A DNA stretch of 64,000 nucleotides from Mycobacterium sp. 852014-50255_SCH5639931 (lineage in GTDB: Bacteria > Actinomycetota > Actinomycetes > Mycobacteriales > Mycobacteriaceae), in the NCBI RefSeq assembly GCF_001665605.1, contig NZ_LZSV01000039.1, positions 1 through 64,000 on the forward strand, written 5' to 3'. Both the position numbers and the translations under genes were made by a program. Under the pieces are notes generated by a model. It saw nothing but the letters and a program-made list of their open reading frames with translations, made no database searches and was not told the DNA's origin. This document shows positions 1 through 7,461 of the stretch, piece by piece; position 1 is the stretch's first letter; every line of letters starts with the position of its first letter.

Positions 1-314
1 GCGGCGTCTCTGATGCCGTCGACGCCGGTGTCCCATTGGTCGCTGGCGGGGTAGTTGACCGGGTAGACGTCGAAGGATTTGGTTCCCATGCGCGAATGCA
101 GGGCGTCGACGAACGCTTGTCCGGTGGGGCCGACGCCGGGGGCTTCACCGGTGCCGCGGGCAAACACGACCTGCACGTCCGGACACTGGGCGGCGGCGGA
201 GGGGAGGGCAGAGCCGGTGATGGCCGACGCGCCGAGGCCGGAAGCCGCAACCACTGCGGGAGCAAGGGAACGGATGAATTGACGTGCGATCATGCCGCGG
301 CGACTGATGCCCAT
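1..314 (-). CDS. Cutinase family (Culp) secreted esterase, 3' end cut off by window
   Basis: The frame reads leftward from an ATG at 314 and is still open at the window edge, so only the first ~104 residues are visible. They begin MGISRRGMIARQFIRS, followed by a hydrophobic Ala-rich stretch, which is a plausible export signal. The mature part starts near CPDVQVVFARGTGEAPGVG, the typical N-terminal block of cutinase-like serine esterases (the first Cys and the ARGT..P motif). The GYSQG nucleophile elbow and the catalytic Asp and His lie outside the window. A strong ribosome binding site (GGGGAGG) precedes the ATG. Mycobacterial Culp proteins are secreted or wall-associated lipases/esterases; the individual member cannot be named. 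Confidence 0.85.
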   Translation of the reverse strand, partial: MGISRRGMIARQFIRSLAPAVVAASGLGASAITGSALPSAAAQCPDVQVVFARGTGEAPGVGPTGQAFVDALHSRMGTKSFDVYPVNYPASDQWDTGVDGIRDA

Positions 315-836
315 AGGAGTGCCTCCCCAACTGTCATTCGGTCAAAGACCCGCCATCGTTTCCTGTATAACGCGGCGCGTCGACAAGCGCCGGATGAGGG
401 CCGCGTGTCGATGCACCGAAATGGCATCCATCCGAACGGCCGGGAGCCACGTAGCGGAAAAGCTTGAGCCGTCGTTTGGGTGCCGTTGACAAGGGTAACC
501 GGACCGGCGACCGCTTGAAATCGCAACATCGCAGACGCGGGAAGGTGACGACATGGCCACGGGTGAAACAGGTTTCAAAGAGGTGACTTTCGCCCCGGCC
601 GGTGCCCGGGCACGCCCAGCCCGGCAGCCGTCGGCGTGCACGTCAGCGATGGTTAACCGCATGCGTGTGACCAGCACTGGGGGGCAACCGCGAAGGAACG
701 GGTCGTTTGCCAGTTGCGCGCGACGGTGTCAGTAAGGTCACACGGTGTGCGTGTCGCGCCACGCTTTATTAGAATTCCGTAAGATTAGTCAAAGTTCTTT
801 GGGTATAAGCGGAGCTAGTAAGCACGGAGCAGGGTT
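315..836. other. Divergent intergenic region between cutinase and monooxygenase genes
   Basis: This 522-base gap lies between two divergently transcribed genes and should hold both promoters. Short open frames here have no recognisable protein features. An AT-rich patch around 763-812 includes a TATAAG-like sequence at about 804, and GGAGCAGG lies just before the monooxygenase start; these are the only promoter or ribosome-site candidates I can point to. No RNA gene or repeat was recognised. Confidence 0.4.
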
Positions 837-2324
837 GTGGACACGAACCGTTTCGACGCAGTCATCGTGGGCGCGGGCTTCGGCGGCATCGGTGCCGCGA
901 TCCAGCTCAAGCGCCTGGGCTATGACAACTTCGTCATCCTCGACCGAGAGGATGACCTCGGCGGCACCTGGCATGTCAACCATTACCCGGGCATCGCCGT
1001 AGACATCCCGTCGACCACGTACTCGTACTGGTTCGAGCCCAAGCCGGATTGGTCGCGGCTGTTCGCGCCGGGCCGCGAGGTCAAGCAGTACGCCGCGGAC
1101 GTCGCCGACAAGTACGACGTGCGCCGCCACATGCGGTTCAACTCGACGGTGGAAGGCGCCCAGTGGGATGAGGACGCCGAAGTTTGGCGGGTAGCGCTGG
1201 CCGGTGGCGAAACGTTGGCGACCCGCTTCCTGATCACCGCGACGGGCTTCCTGTCGCAGCCGCGCATGCCGGACATCCCGGGGATCGCGAGCTTCGAGGG
1301 CAAGGTGGTCCACACGACCGCCTGGGACCACGACTTCCGGTACCGGGGCCGCCGGATCGCGGTCATCGGGACCGGGGCGTCCGCGGTACAGGTCATTCCG
1401 GAGTTGGCCGAACGGGCTGCGGAACTGACCGTGTACCAACGCACCGCGACCCATGTGATGCCCAAGTTCGACTTCGGGTTTCCCCCCGCGGTGCGGCGCC
1501 TGTTTGCGCGGGTGCCGGCGGCGCAGCGCGCGCTGCGGTGGGTGACCGACGTCATCCTCGAGATCATCATGGTGGTCTGCGCGCTGCACGTCCGGGAGTT
1601 CCGCGGGCGGGGGAACATCTCCGCCGCCGACCTGGCCAAGATCAACCGATTCCGGTGGATCCGGGACCAGGAACTGCGCGCCAGGTTGACGCCGGACTAC
1701 GACCTCGGCTGCAAGCGGCCAACCTTTTCCAACGAGTTCTACCGCGCGTTCACCAAGCCGCACGTGCACCTGGAGACCAACTCGATCGCACGGATCGAGG
1801 CCGACGGCATCGTCACCGTCGACGGGCGTAAGACCGTCATCGACACCCTGGTGTTGGCGACCGGCTTTGACCTGTGGGAGGCCAACTTCCCGGCTATCGA
1901 GGTGGTCGGCCGCAAGGGCCGCAACCTCGGAAAGTGGTGGCGGGAGACCAGGTTCCAGGCTTATCAGGGCGTTACCATGCCGTACTTCCCCAATTACCTG
2001 AGCCTGGCCAGCCCGTTCGCCTTTTCCGGACTGTCCTTCTTCCACACCATCGAATACCAGATGCGGCACATGGGCCGCCTGCTCGGCGAGGTCAAGCGCC
2101 GCGGTGCGACCACCTTCGAGGTGACCGAAGAGGCCATGGACCAGTTCATGAAGCGGATGACCAAACGGCTGGACAGCTCGGTGTTCTACTCCGGCAACTG
2201 CGCCACGTCGCGCTCGTACTACTTCAGCCCCGGCGGTGAGGCATCACTGCTGCGGCCGACGTCGACCTTGAACTCGGTGCGGGAAGCCGAGAGGTTCCCG
2301 CTCAGCGATTACGTGATGGCCTAG
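837..2324 (+). CDS. Flavin-containing (Baeyer-Villiger type) monooxygenase, Rv0892-like
   Basis: The 495-residue protein starts at GTG 837, preceded by GGAGCAGGG. It has an N-terminal FAD-binding GAGFGG motif (residues 12-17), a Baeyer-Villiger fingerprint-like FEGKVVHTTAW (about 152-163; consensus FxGxxxHxxxW) and a second dinucleotide-binding motif GTGASA near residue 178 for NADPH. This layout is that of FAD/NADPH-dependent monooxygenases that insert oxygen next to ketones, as in the EthA and MymA families. Length and overall sequence resemble M. tuberculosis Rv0892 as I remember it. The substrate is unknown. It stands alone, with no same-strand partner and an inverted repeat 46 bases after its stop. 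Confidence 0.88.
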   Translation: MDTNRFDAVIVGAGFGGIGAAIQLKRLGYDNFVILDREDDLGGTWHVNHYPGIAVDIPSTTYSYWFEPKPDWSRLFAPGREVKQYAADVADKYDVRRHMRFNSTVEGAQWDEDAEVWRVALAGGETLATRFLITATGFLSQPRMPDIPGIASFEGKVVHTTAWDHDFRYRGRRIAVIGTGASAVQVIPELAERAAELTVYQRTATHVMPKFDFGFPPAVRRLFARVPAAQRALRWVTDVILEIIMVVCALHVREFRGRGNISAADLAKINRFRWIRDQELRARLTPDYDLGCKRPTFSNEFYRAFTKPHVHLETNSIARIEADGIVTVDGRKTVIDTLVLATGFDLWEANFPAIEVVGRKGRNLGKWWRETRFQAYQGVTMPYFPNYLSLASPFAFSGLSFFHTIEYQMRHMGRLLGEVKRRGATTFEVTEEAMDQFMKRMTKRLDSSVFYSGNCATSRSYYFSPGGEASLLRPTSTLNSVREAERFPLSDYVMA

Positions 2325-2369
2325 CGTCACATCTGCCGCAGCAGCCCCGGCCCGGGAAGCGGTCGGCTG

Positions 2370-2430
2370 TTTGCCCGCCTCTGAGCGACAACGCGGGCGC
2401 TCGTCATCTTGTCGTTGTGAGGCGGGCAAA
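2370..2430. repeat. Long imperfect hairpin downstream of the monooxygenase gene
   Basis: Twelve-base perfect arms (TTTGCCCGCCTC / GAGGCGGGCAAA) continue inward after a few mismatches into a second paired block (CGACAA / TTGTCG), giving arms of about 22 bases around a 17-base loop. It begins 46 bases after the monooxygenase stop, in the convergent gap before mpt70. A terminator role, or a relic of a palindromic repeat, is possible. No U-run follows. Confidence 0.6.
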
Positions 2431-2725
2431 GAGGGCATCGCCTGCTTCCAGCGACGGATGTGGCGGATGGGACTCGTGGCGATTCTTGCGAACTCACACC
2501 GTGCTGTTTACTCGCGCAGGAGCGGGGTAACCGGGTCGTTAGCAGAAAACGCGGACTGCGCCCGCAACCGATGCGAAAGACGAAGTGGCCCAATGGAAAC
2601 ACTGTGCCGTGGATGCGCTTGCCTAGCGATCACATTTGCCTTCGTGCTGGGGGACCTCGGCGCCCCCGCGCGTTCGGTCGCCGACTCGGCCACACACCAG
2701 TCGCTGCCCAGCGCTGTGCAGAATC

Positions 2726-2790
2726 CGCCACACCAGCCTCGACCCGGGATGTGATCGGATACGTCACTGCTCGGCGAGACTGGTGTGGCG
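2726..2790. repeat. Inverted repeat downstream of mpt70
   Basis: Arms CGCCACACCAG (2726-2736) and CTGGTGTGGCG (2780-2790) are perfect complements; after one mismatch the pairing extends through CTCG/CGAG. The loop is about 33 bases. A smaller stem, GTGAGC/GCTCAC at 2795-2814, straddles the mpt70 stop codon. The pair could end transcripts from the minus-strand SigK module. The remainder of 2325-2810 shows no convincing gene. Confidence 0.5.
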
Positions 2791-2810
2791 AATGGTGAGC
2801 CATTACGTGC

Positions 2811-3395
2811 TCACGCCGGCGGCATCAGCACCGTGTCGATCATGTACACCGTCGCGTTGGCGGTGGGCACGCCACCACAGACCAGACCCGCGTTGTTGAC
2901 CTTGAGGCCGTTGCCCTGTCCGGTGACGGTGACGTTCGCGCCCTGAACGGTCTTGTGAGAGCCGGCGACCCTGGCCGGACTCAGCTGGCCCGGCACTACG
3001 TGATAGGTCAGGATGCTGGTCAGCAACCTGGAATCCGTCTTCAGCTCGTCGATCGTCTGTGCCGGCAGCTTGCCGAATGCGGCGTCGGTCGGCGCGAAGA
3101 CCGTGTACTGGCCGTTGTTCAGCGTGTCAACCAGATTGACATTCGGGTTCAGCTTGCCCGACAGCGCCGAGGTCAGGGTGCTCAGCGCCGGATTGTTGGA
3201 CGCCGCTACGGTCACCGGAACCTGCGACATTCCCTCCACTGATGCCGGGCCGCTGGGGTTGGCCGCCGCGTAGTCAGAGCAGCCGGGGCCCACCAGGTCG
3301 GCCGCCGCCGCCGTTGGAGCGGTCACCACACCCAGACCGAGCATCGCCGCTACCGCGAATCCTTTCGCTGCAACCGACGTCCTGTGTGATTTCAT
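2811..3395 (-). CDS. mpt70: Secreted fasciclin-domain antigen MPT70
   Basis: The 194-residue protein has a typical signal peptide (KSHRTSVAAKGF, a hydrophobic core, then TAAAA) and a single FAS1 domain, with conserved NPNVNLVDTLNNGQYTVFAP and LTYHVV blocks. The ATG at 3395 is preferred over upstream starts because AAAGGAG lies nine bases before it. Length matches M. tuberculosis MPT70 (about 193 aa). It lacks a lipobox and so should be released, unlike its lipoprotein paralogue MPT83 at 5330-6004. FAS1 domains mediate adhesion; MPT70 is a strongly SigK-dependent antigen in M. bovis. A SigK-like promoter sits at 3435-3462, so it can be transcribed independently of dipZ. Confidence 0.93.
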   Translation of the reverse strand: MKSHRTSVAAKGFAVAAMLGLGVVTAPTAAAADLVGPGCSDYAAANPSGPASVEGMSQVPVTVAASNNPALSTLTSALSGKLNPNVNLVDTLNNGQYTVFAPTDAAFGKLPAQTIDELKTDSRLLTSILTYHVVPGQLSPARVAGSHKTVQGANVTVTGQGNGLKVNNAGLVCGGVPTANATVYMIDTVLMPPA

Positions 3396-3434
3396 CGCCT
3401 TTGACTCCTTTGGTTTGTCGGACATTTGATGAGT

Positions 3435-3462
3435 CATTCGGAGCCCGGACACCTTCGGATTG
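3435..3462 (-). promoter_or_regulatory. Putative SigK promoter of mpt70
   Basis: On the minus strand CAATCC (3462-3457) is followed after exactly 15 bases by CCGAATG (3441-3435), about 40 bases before the mpt70 start. The arrangement and spacing match the sites before mpt83 and sigK in this window and resemble the reported SigK consensus (CCATCC...CCGAAT), recalled from the literature. Confidence 0.6.
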
Positions 3463-3479
3463 GTGCGGGGTTGGAAGTT

Positions 3480-5240
3480 TCAGCCGTACGTGAACGAATA
3501 CACCTGCAGCCCTTGGTCGGGGCGAACCTCAAGAGTCCCCGATTGCGGCTGCTCGCCGGAGACGATCTGGTGCGACGTCGGCGGCCCGCTGATCGGAATC
3601 GCGACGGATCGTCCGTCACGGGTGACCGTGAGGGATCCCGTGCCACCGACGACGATGTAGACGTTCTTGGCGTGGTAATTCAACCTGATGCTGGACTGGT
3701 TGCCGGCTGCGGTGGCGCCTTGGTAATCCAGCGACCACGGACCTTTCAGAGCGAAGCTATCGGCGGCCAGAGTGAGCGGATAATCGAAAGTGGTTGTGCC
3801 TTCGTCGTATATCCCGCCGCCGCCGTAGTTGACGGCCTTCCCGACGCCAAAGTAGGTCTCGGGTGTGGTCTTGTCCTGTGGGGTCGAGCTGCTCGCATCT
3901 GAGGGGGGCGGCAGCTTGAGCCCGGGATGCGCCGCCACGAGCAGCTGCCTGATCAGATCCTCGGTGACGTTGTAGTCGCCTTCGCCGAACTTGATGTGGC
4001 GCACCTGGCCGGTGGCGTCGATCAAATACTCCGCGGGCCAGTAACGGTTGCGGTAGTTCGTCCACGTGGAGTAGCCGTTGTCCAAGGCGATCGGGTATGT
4101 GACGCTCAGGTCGGCGGCCCCTTTGGCGACGTTGCCGGGCACCTGTTCGAACGCGTACTCAGGGGTGTGGATCCCGATGACCTCGAAACGGTCGCCCTGG
4201 TAGGCGTTGTACCAGTTGACGACGTGCTGGATGGCGCGTTGGCAGTTGATGCAGGAGTACGCCCAGAAATCGATGAGCACGACCTTGCCGCGCAGGGACG
4301 CGAGGCTGATCGGTTGGTTGCCGGGCGTGTTCAGCCAACCGGCGATGCCCTTGAGATCGGGTGCCGGGCCGCAGCTTTCGAGCTCCCGACCGCCGTCGCT
4401 GCAATTGGACAACTGCGCGTTCTGGTCGTTGACGATGCCGCCAAGGTTGAGCTTCTCTTGGACCCCGCGGTCCGTGGCCAACTTTTGCTGCATCCCGCTG
4501 GTGTAGTCGGGAACGGCCCGTTGCAGAGCCGCGGGAACATTGAACACCAGTCCGACCGCGAGCGCGATCATCACGATCCCGGCCGCGACCCGGATCTGGC
4601 GCTGCCGGCGTCGAAACGCTCCCACCCGTTGAGCCACCCGATGGCCCGCCAACGCGAAGACCAACAACGGCAGCGCGGCGCCCAGCGCGAAGGTGCTAGT
4701 CAGCACCACGGTGCGCAGGCCGAGGGGAGCCGTGGCGCCGGCCACCACGATCGCGGCGAGAATGGGCCCGGCGCACGGGACATACAGCACGCCCAGCGCC
4801 AGACCGAGACCGAACCCGCCGCCACCAAACCCCAACTGCTTTTGCGGGATACGCGCAAACGGACGCTCCAACAATTGCTCGACCCGCGGGAAGATCAGGC
4901 CGAGACCGATGGCAACCAAGGCGACCAGGGCGACCCAGCGGATAGCGTCCTGCGGCAGGTGCACCAGCGACAGCAGTGTCGAGCCGGCCAACGTGACCGC
5001 GGTGAAGCTGAGCACCAGACCGCCGATGACGAGGTAGGGGCGCGCACTGCGCGACGTGCGCTCCGGCCTGACCGCGACATTTACGCCTGCGCCGGAAACC
5101 GGTTGTGGGGCAGGGTCATCGGCGCGACCCTGCGCGCCGGCGAAGAAGATCACCGGCAGTACCGGCAGGATGCACGGCGATACGCCGGTGATGAGACCTC
5201 CGACGAAGCCGATCAGCGCAATGGTGAGCATGAGAGTCAT
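3480..5240 (-). CDS. dipZ: DipZ, CcdA-thioredoxin fusion membrane protein
   Basis: The start chosen is MTLMLTIALIGF (ATG 5240), giving 586 residues; longer frames upstream lack membrane character. The N-terminal half is a CcdA/DsbD-like multi-spanning domain with paired redox cysteines in GVSPCILPVLP and YVPCAGPIL. The next section is a TlpA/AhpC-type thioredoxin domain with the CXXC site in WAYSCINCQRA, and the C-terminus is a beta-sandwich-like domain ending in QVYSFTYG. Such proteins carry electrons across the membrane to reduce exported disulfides. In M. tuberculosis dipZ also sits between mpt83 and mpt70. Here an intrinsic terminator separates it from mpt83, so its expression may be read-through or from its own promoter. 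Confidence 0.93.
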   Translation of the reverse strand: MTLMLTIALIGFVGGLITGVSPCILPVLPVIFFAGAQGRADDPAPQPVSGAGVNVAVRPERTSRSARPYLVIGGLVLSFTAVTLAGSTLLSLVHLPQDAIRWVALVALVAIGLGLIFPRVEQLLERPFARIPQKQLGFGGGGFGLGLALGVLYVPCAGPILAAIVVAGATAPLGLRTVVLTSTFALGAALPLLVFALAGHRVAQRVGAFRRRQRQIRVAAGIVMIALAVGLVFNVPAALQRAVPDYTSGMQQKLATDRGVQEKLNLGGIVNDQNAQLSNCSDGGRELESCGPAPDLKGIAGWLNTPGNQPISLASLRGKVVLIDFWAYSCINCQRAIQHVVNWYNAYQGDRFEVIGIHTPEYAFEQVPGNVAKGAADLSVTYPIALDNGYSTWTNYRNRYWPAEYLIDATGQVRHIKFGEGDYNVTEDLIRQLLVAAHPGLKLPPPSDASSSTPQDKTTPETYFGVGKAVNYGGGGIYDEGTTTFDYPLTLAADSFALKGPWSLDYQGATAAGNQSSIRLNYHAKNVYIVVGGTGSLTVTRDGRSVAIPISGPPTSHQIVSGEQPQSGTLEVRPDQGLQVYSFTYG

Positions 5241-5278
5241 TCGCTGCCAGGGGCGCCGCGGATTGGTTCCGCCGCAGA

Positions 5279-5308
5279 GAAAAACAGCCCGGCCGAAGCC
5301 GGGCTGTT
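5279..5308 (-). terminator. Rho-independent terminator between mpt83 and dipZ
   Basis: Reading the minus strand, an 11-bp perfect stem (AACAGCCCGGC / GCCGGGCTGTT) closes a TTCG tetraloop and runs into a T-rich tail (TTTTTC). It starts about 22 bases after the mpt83 stop. Classical terminators with UUCG loops and U tails are uncommon in mycobacteria. Confidence 0.85.
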
Positions 5309-5329
5309 CATCCCTGATTCGCAGGCGAG

Positions 5330-6004
5330 CTACTGGCCTGGCGGCATCAGCACCGTGTCGATCATGTACACCGTCGCGTTGGCGGTGTGCACCCCGCCGC
5401 ACACCAACCCGGCGTTGTTGACCTTGAGGTCGTTGCCCTGACCTGTCACGGTCAGCTTGGCGCCCTGCAGGGTCGTGTGGTCACCGTCGACCTTCATCGG
5501 GCTTGCCTGACCCTGCACCACGTGGTAAGTCAAGATGCTCTTGAGCAGCTGCGAGTCAGTCTTGAGATTGTCGATGGTGGCCGCCGGCAGCTTGTCGAAC
5601 GCGGCGTTGGTCGGCGCGAAAACCGTGTACTGGCCGTTGTTCAACGTGTCGACCAGGTTGACGTTCGGGTTCAGCTTGCCCGACAGCGCCGACGTCAGCG
5701 TGGTCAGCATGGGGTTGTTGGAAGCCGCCGTGGCGACCGGGTCCTGAGCCATCCCGGCGACCGACCCGGGGCCGCTGGGGTTCTGCTTGGCGTAGTCGCC
5801 GCAGCCCGCACCGATGAGGTCGGCCGCCGGATCGGCCGCGGCCGACGTCGTCGCCGGAGCCGCCATGCTGCTGGTGACTGTGGCCATGCTGCTGCTGGTC
5901 ATCGGCTCAGACGCCGACTTGTTGTTCGAACACCCCGAGAAACCGACTACCGCAATCGTCGCGAGCCCTGCCGCGGCGATTGTCCTGCCCCGAACGCTGA
6001 TCAT
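5330..6004 (-). CDS. mpt83: Fasciclin-domain lipoprotein antigen MPT83
   Basis: The 224-residue protein has a signal peptide ending in the lipobox VGFSGC, a Ser/Thr/Ala-rich linker (about residues 27-60) and one FAS1 domain with the same NPNVNLVDTLNNGQYTVFAP and LTYHVVQGQ blocks as MPT70. It should be a surface-exposed acylated lipoprotein; MPT83 of M. tuberculosis (about 220 aa) is glycosylated in the corresponding Thr-rich linker. The gene follows rskA on the same strand after about 100 bases and has its own SigK-like promoter at 6065-6092. Its 3' half is nearly identical in DNA to mpt70, including a 48-base perfect match, which points to recent duplication or gene conversion. Confidence 0.93.
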   Translation of the reverse strand: MISVRGRTIAAAGLATIAVVGFSGCSNNKSASEPMTSSSMATVTSSMAAPATTSAAADPAADLIGAGCGDYAKQNPSGPGSVAGMAQDPVATAASNNPMLTTLTSALSGKLNPNVNLVDTLNNGQYTVFAPTNAAFDKLPAATIDNLKTDSQLLKSILTYHVVQGQASPMKVDGDHTTLQGAKLTVTGQGNDLKVNNAGLVCGGVHTANATVYMIDTVLMPPGQ

Positions 6005-6064
6005 CGCGTTTCTACTCCTTCTCCATAAGCGGCTCCTAGCGCCGCCTTTCGACCGGACAGGAGT

Positions 6065-6092
6065 GATTCGGAGACGACGAGGCCGCGGACGG
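6065..6092 (-). promoter_or_regulatory. Putative SigK promoter of mpt83
   Basis: Minus strand: CCGTCC (6092-6087), 15 bases, CCGAATC (6071-6065), about 60 bases before the mpt83 start. This is the closest of the three sites to the remembered SigK -10 consensus, CCGAATC. Confidence 0.7.
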
Positions 6093-6106
6093 GTCAGAGT
6101 TGAGAT

Positions 6107-6805
6107 TCAGCCGAGGGGCAACGCGGCCAGTATCGTTCCGGTCGGCCGCGGCGACCCGGTACCGGGTTCGACGGTGAACGCCAGGGTGGTAGACGATCCG
6201 AGGTTGGTGAGCGTCGCGGTGGTCGACGGCGCCACCGCCGCGGTGCCCATCGTCCCGGCCGACGTCGGGCCCTTGTCGCTCAGCAACCACATCTGGTAGA
6301 CGGTCCCCGGCTTCGGCGGTGGAACGTTGTTCATCACCAGCACACCGGCGTTGCGGTCGTGGGAAAAGACAACGGTGGCAGTGCCATTGCCGAGCGGGCC
6401 GGAGACGGTGCGCACGTCCGGGGCCGCAAAAACCTGCTCGGCGATGGTCGACGGCGGGTGCGGGCGCATCAGGATCCCGACGCCAAATGCGGCGGCACCG
6501 ACCACCACCGCTGCCGCCGCGGACGCCAAAACTGCGGTGCGCCAACCGTACTTGCGCTCATCGCGTGCAGGTATCGCCGCCAGCGTCGCGGCCCGCAGGC
6601 GCGCCGGCGGTTCGACGGCCGTCGTCGCCGAGACGACCGCCATCGTCTCGCGGACGGCACGGACTTCATCGTCGAAGGCCGCCGCCACCGATCGTGGCGC
6701 GGCCGCCACCCGTCGCTCGATTTCGGCGCGTTCCTCATCCGACACGGCATCCAACGCGTATGGCGTTGCGAGCTCGAGCAATTCGAATTCGTTCGGTTCG
6801 GTCAT
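6107..6805 (-). CDS. rskA: Anti-sigma-K factor RskA
   Basis: The 232-residue single-pass membrane protein has a cytosolic N-terminal part with the ATPYALDAVSDEERAEIE anti-sigma segment (about 13-30), a transmembrane helix at about 90-113, and an extracytoplasmic RskA-type domain with VYQMWLLSDKG (about 168-178). RskA holds SigK inactive at the membrane until regulated proteolysis releases it. The ATG overlaps the sigK stop (ATGA), so the pair is translationally coupled in stoichiometric order. M. bovis overproduces MPT70 and MPT83 through rskA mutations; no disruption is visible here, so the switch is expected to be intact. Confidence 0.95.
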   Translation of the reverse strand: MTEPNEFELLELATPYALDAVSDEERAEIERRVAAAPRSVAAAFDDEVRAVRETMAVVSATTAVEPPARLRAATLAAIPARDERKYGWRTAVLASAAAAVVVGAAAFGVGILMRPHPPSTIAEQVFAAPDVRTVSGPLGNGTATVVFSHDRNAGVLVMNNVPPPKPGTVYQMWLLSDKGPTSAGTMGTAAVAPSTTATLTNLGSSTTLAFTVEPGTGSPRPTGTILAALPLG

Positions 6806-7365
6806 GGCACTTCCAGGCAGTTACGCAAGGCGCGCAGCGCGTCGCGCATGCGTGACTTGATCGTCGACAGATTCGCGGCCAGGCGATCCGACACCTGGCT
6901 GTAGGTGAGCCCGTCGTAATAAGCCAACTGAATACACTCCCGCTGCGTGTCGGTCAACGCGCCCAGGCATTCGACGACGCGGCGGCGCTCGTCGCCGGCG
7001 ATCGCCGAATCGGCGACGACGTCACTGGCGGGGTCGGCGCTGGCCGCGGCGTAGCGCGTATCCCGCCTTCCGGACGCCTCCTCGGTCCGCACCCGGTCGA
7101 CCGCCCGTCGGTGCGCGATGGTCAGCAGCCACGACAGAGCCGAGCCTCTGCTGGCGTCGTAGCCTGGCGCCGTCCGCCACACCTCGCAGTAGACCTCCTG
7201 GGTGGTCTCCTCGCTGTAGCCGGAATCGCGCAGGACCCGCATGACCATTCCGTACACCCGACTCTTTGTGAGGTCGTAAACCGCGGCGAACGCGTCGCGG
7301 TCCCCGCGCGCGACCTTCTGCAGCAGCGCGTCCAGGTCCTTGCTGGGCGTGGGCGGTCCCGTCAT
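6802..7365 (-). CDS. sigK: ECF sigma factor SigK
   Basis: Starting at ATG 7365 (MTGPPTPSKDLDALL) the protein is 187 residues, the same length as M. tuberculosis SigK. Region 2 carries KSRVYGMVMRVLRDSGYSEE and the LSWLLTIAHRRAVDRVR block; region 4 carries the helix-turn-helix around GLTYSQVSDRLAANLSTIKS, the stretch that recognises the -35 element. SigK drives mpt70 and mpt83 in the tuberculosis complex. Here it heads the same cluster as its targets, with a possible autoregulatory promoter at 7405-7432. In M. tuberculosis, as I remember, sigK-rskA and mpt83-dipZ-mpt70 are at separate loci. Confidence 0.95.
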   Translation of the reverse strand: MTGPPTPSKDLDALLQKVARGDRDAFAAVYDLTKSRVYGMVMRVLRDSGYSEETTQEVYCEVWRTAPGYDASRGSALSWLLTIAHRRAVDRVRTEEASGRRDTRYAAASADPASDVVADSAIAGDERRRVVECLGALTDTQRECIQLAYYDGLTYSQVSDRLAANLSTIKSRMRDALRALRNCLEVP

Positions 7366-7404
7366 CGATCGGTAGCCTAGCGCCAGGCAGCTGTTCACTC
7401 CCGT

Positions 7405-7432
7405 GATTCGTAGCCCAAGACCGCGCGGACGC
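7405..7432 (-). promoter_or_regulatory. Putative SigK autoregulatory promoter
   Basis: Minus strand: GCGTCC (7432-7427), 15 bases, ACGAATC (7411-7405), about 40 bases before the sigK start. Spacing is identical to the mpt83 and mpt70 sites, with one mismatch in each box relative to the mpt83 site. Confidence 0.55.
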
Positions 7433-7461
7433 TTCGGTCCGCTGTGCGGGCGAACACCCGG

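Noticed and set aside
553..735. Possible 60-codon plus-strand gene in the first intergenic region
   Set aside because: A ribosome-site-like GGAAGGTGAC precedes it, but the sequence has no recognisable features and an unusual composition; kept as non-coding.
2371..2754. Possible plus-strand gene of 127 codons after the monooxygenase
   Set aside because: It runs through the hairpin and the second inverted repeat, has no ribosome site and reads as cysteine/arginine-rich low complexity.
5316..5322. GCGAATC on the minus strand, resembling a SigK -10 box for dipZ
   Set aside because: The hexamer 15 bases upstream is CGCCAG, unlike the other -35 boxes, and the site lies before the terminator, not after it.
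3927..5441. Long plus-strand frame opposite dipZ
   Set aside because: Antisense artefact; the dipZ reading frame carries CcdA and thioredoxin motifs, the opposite one none.
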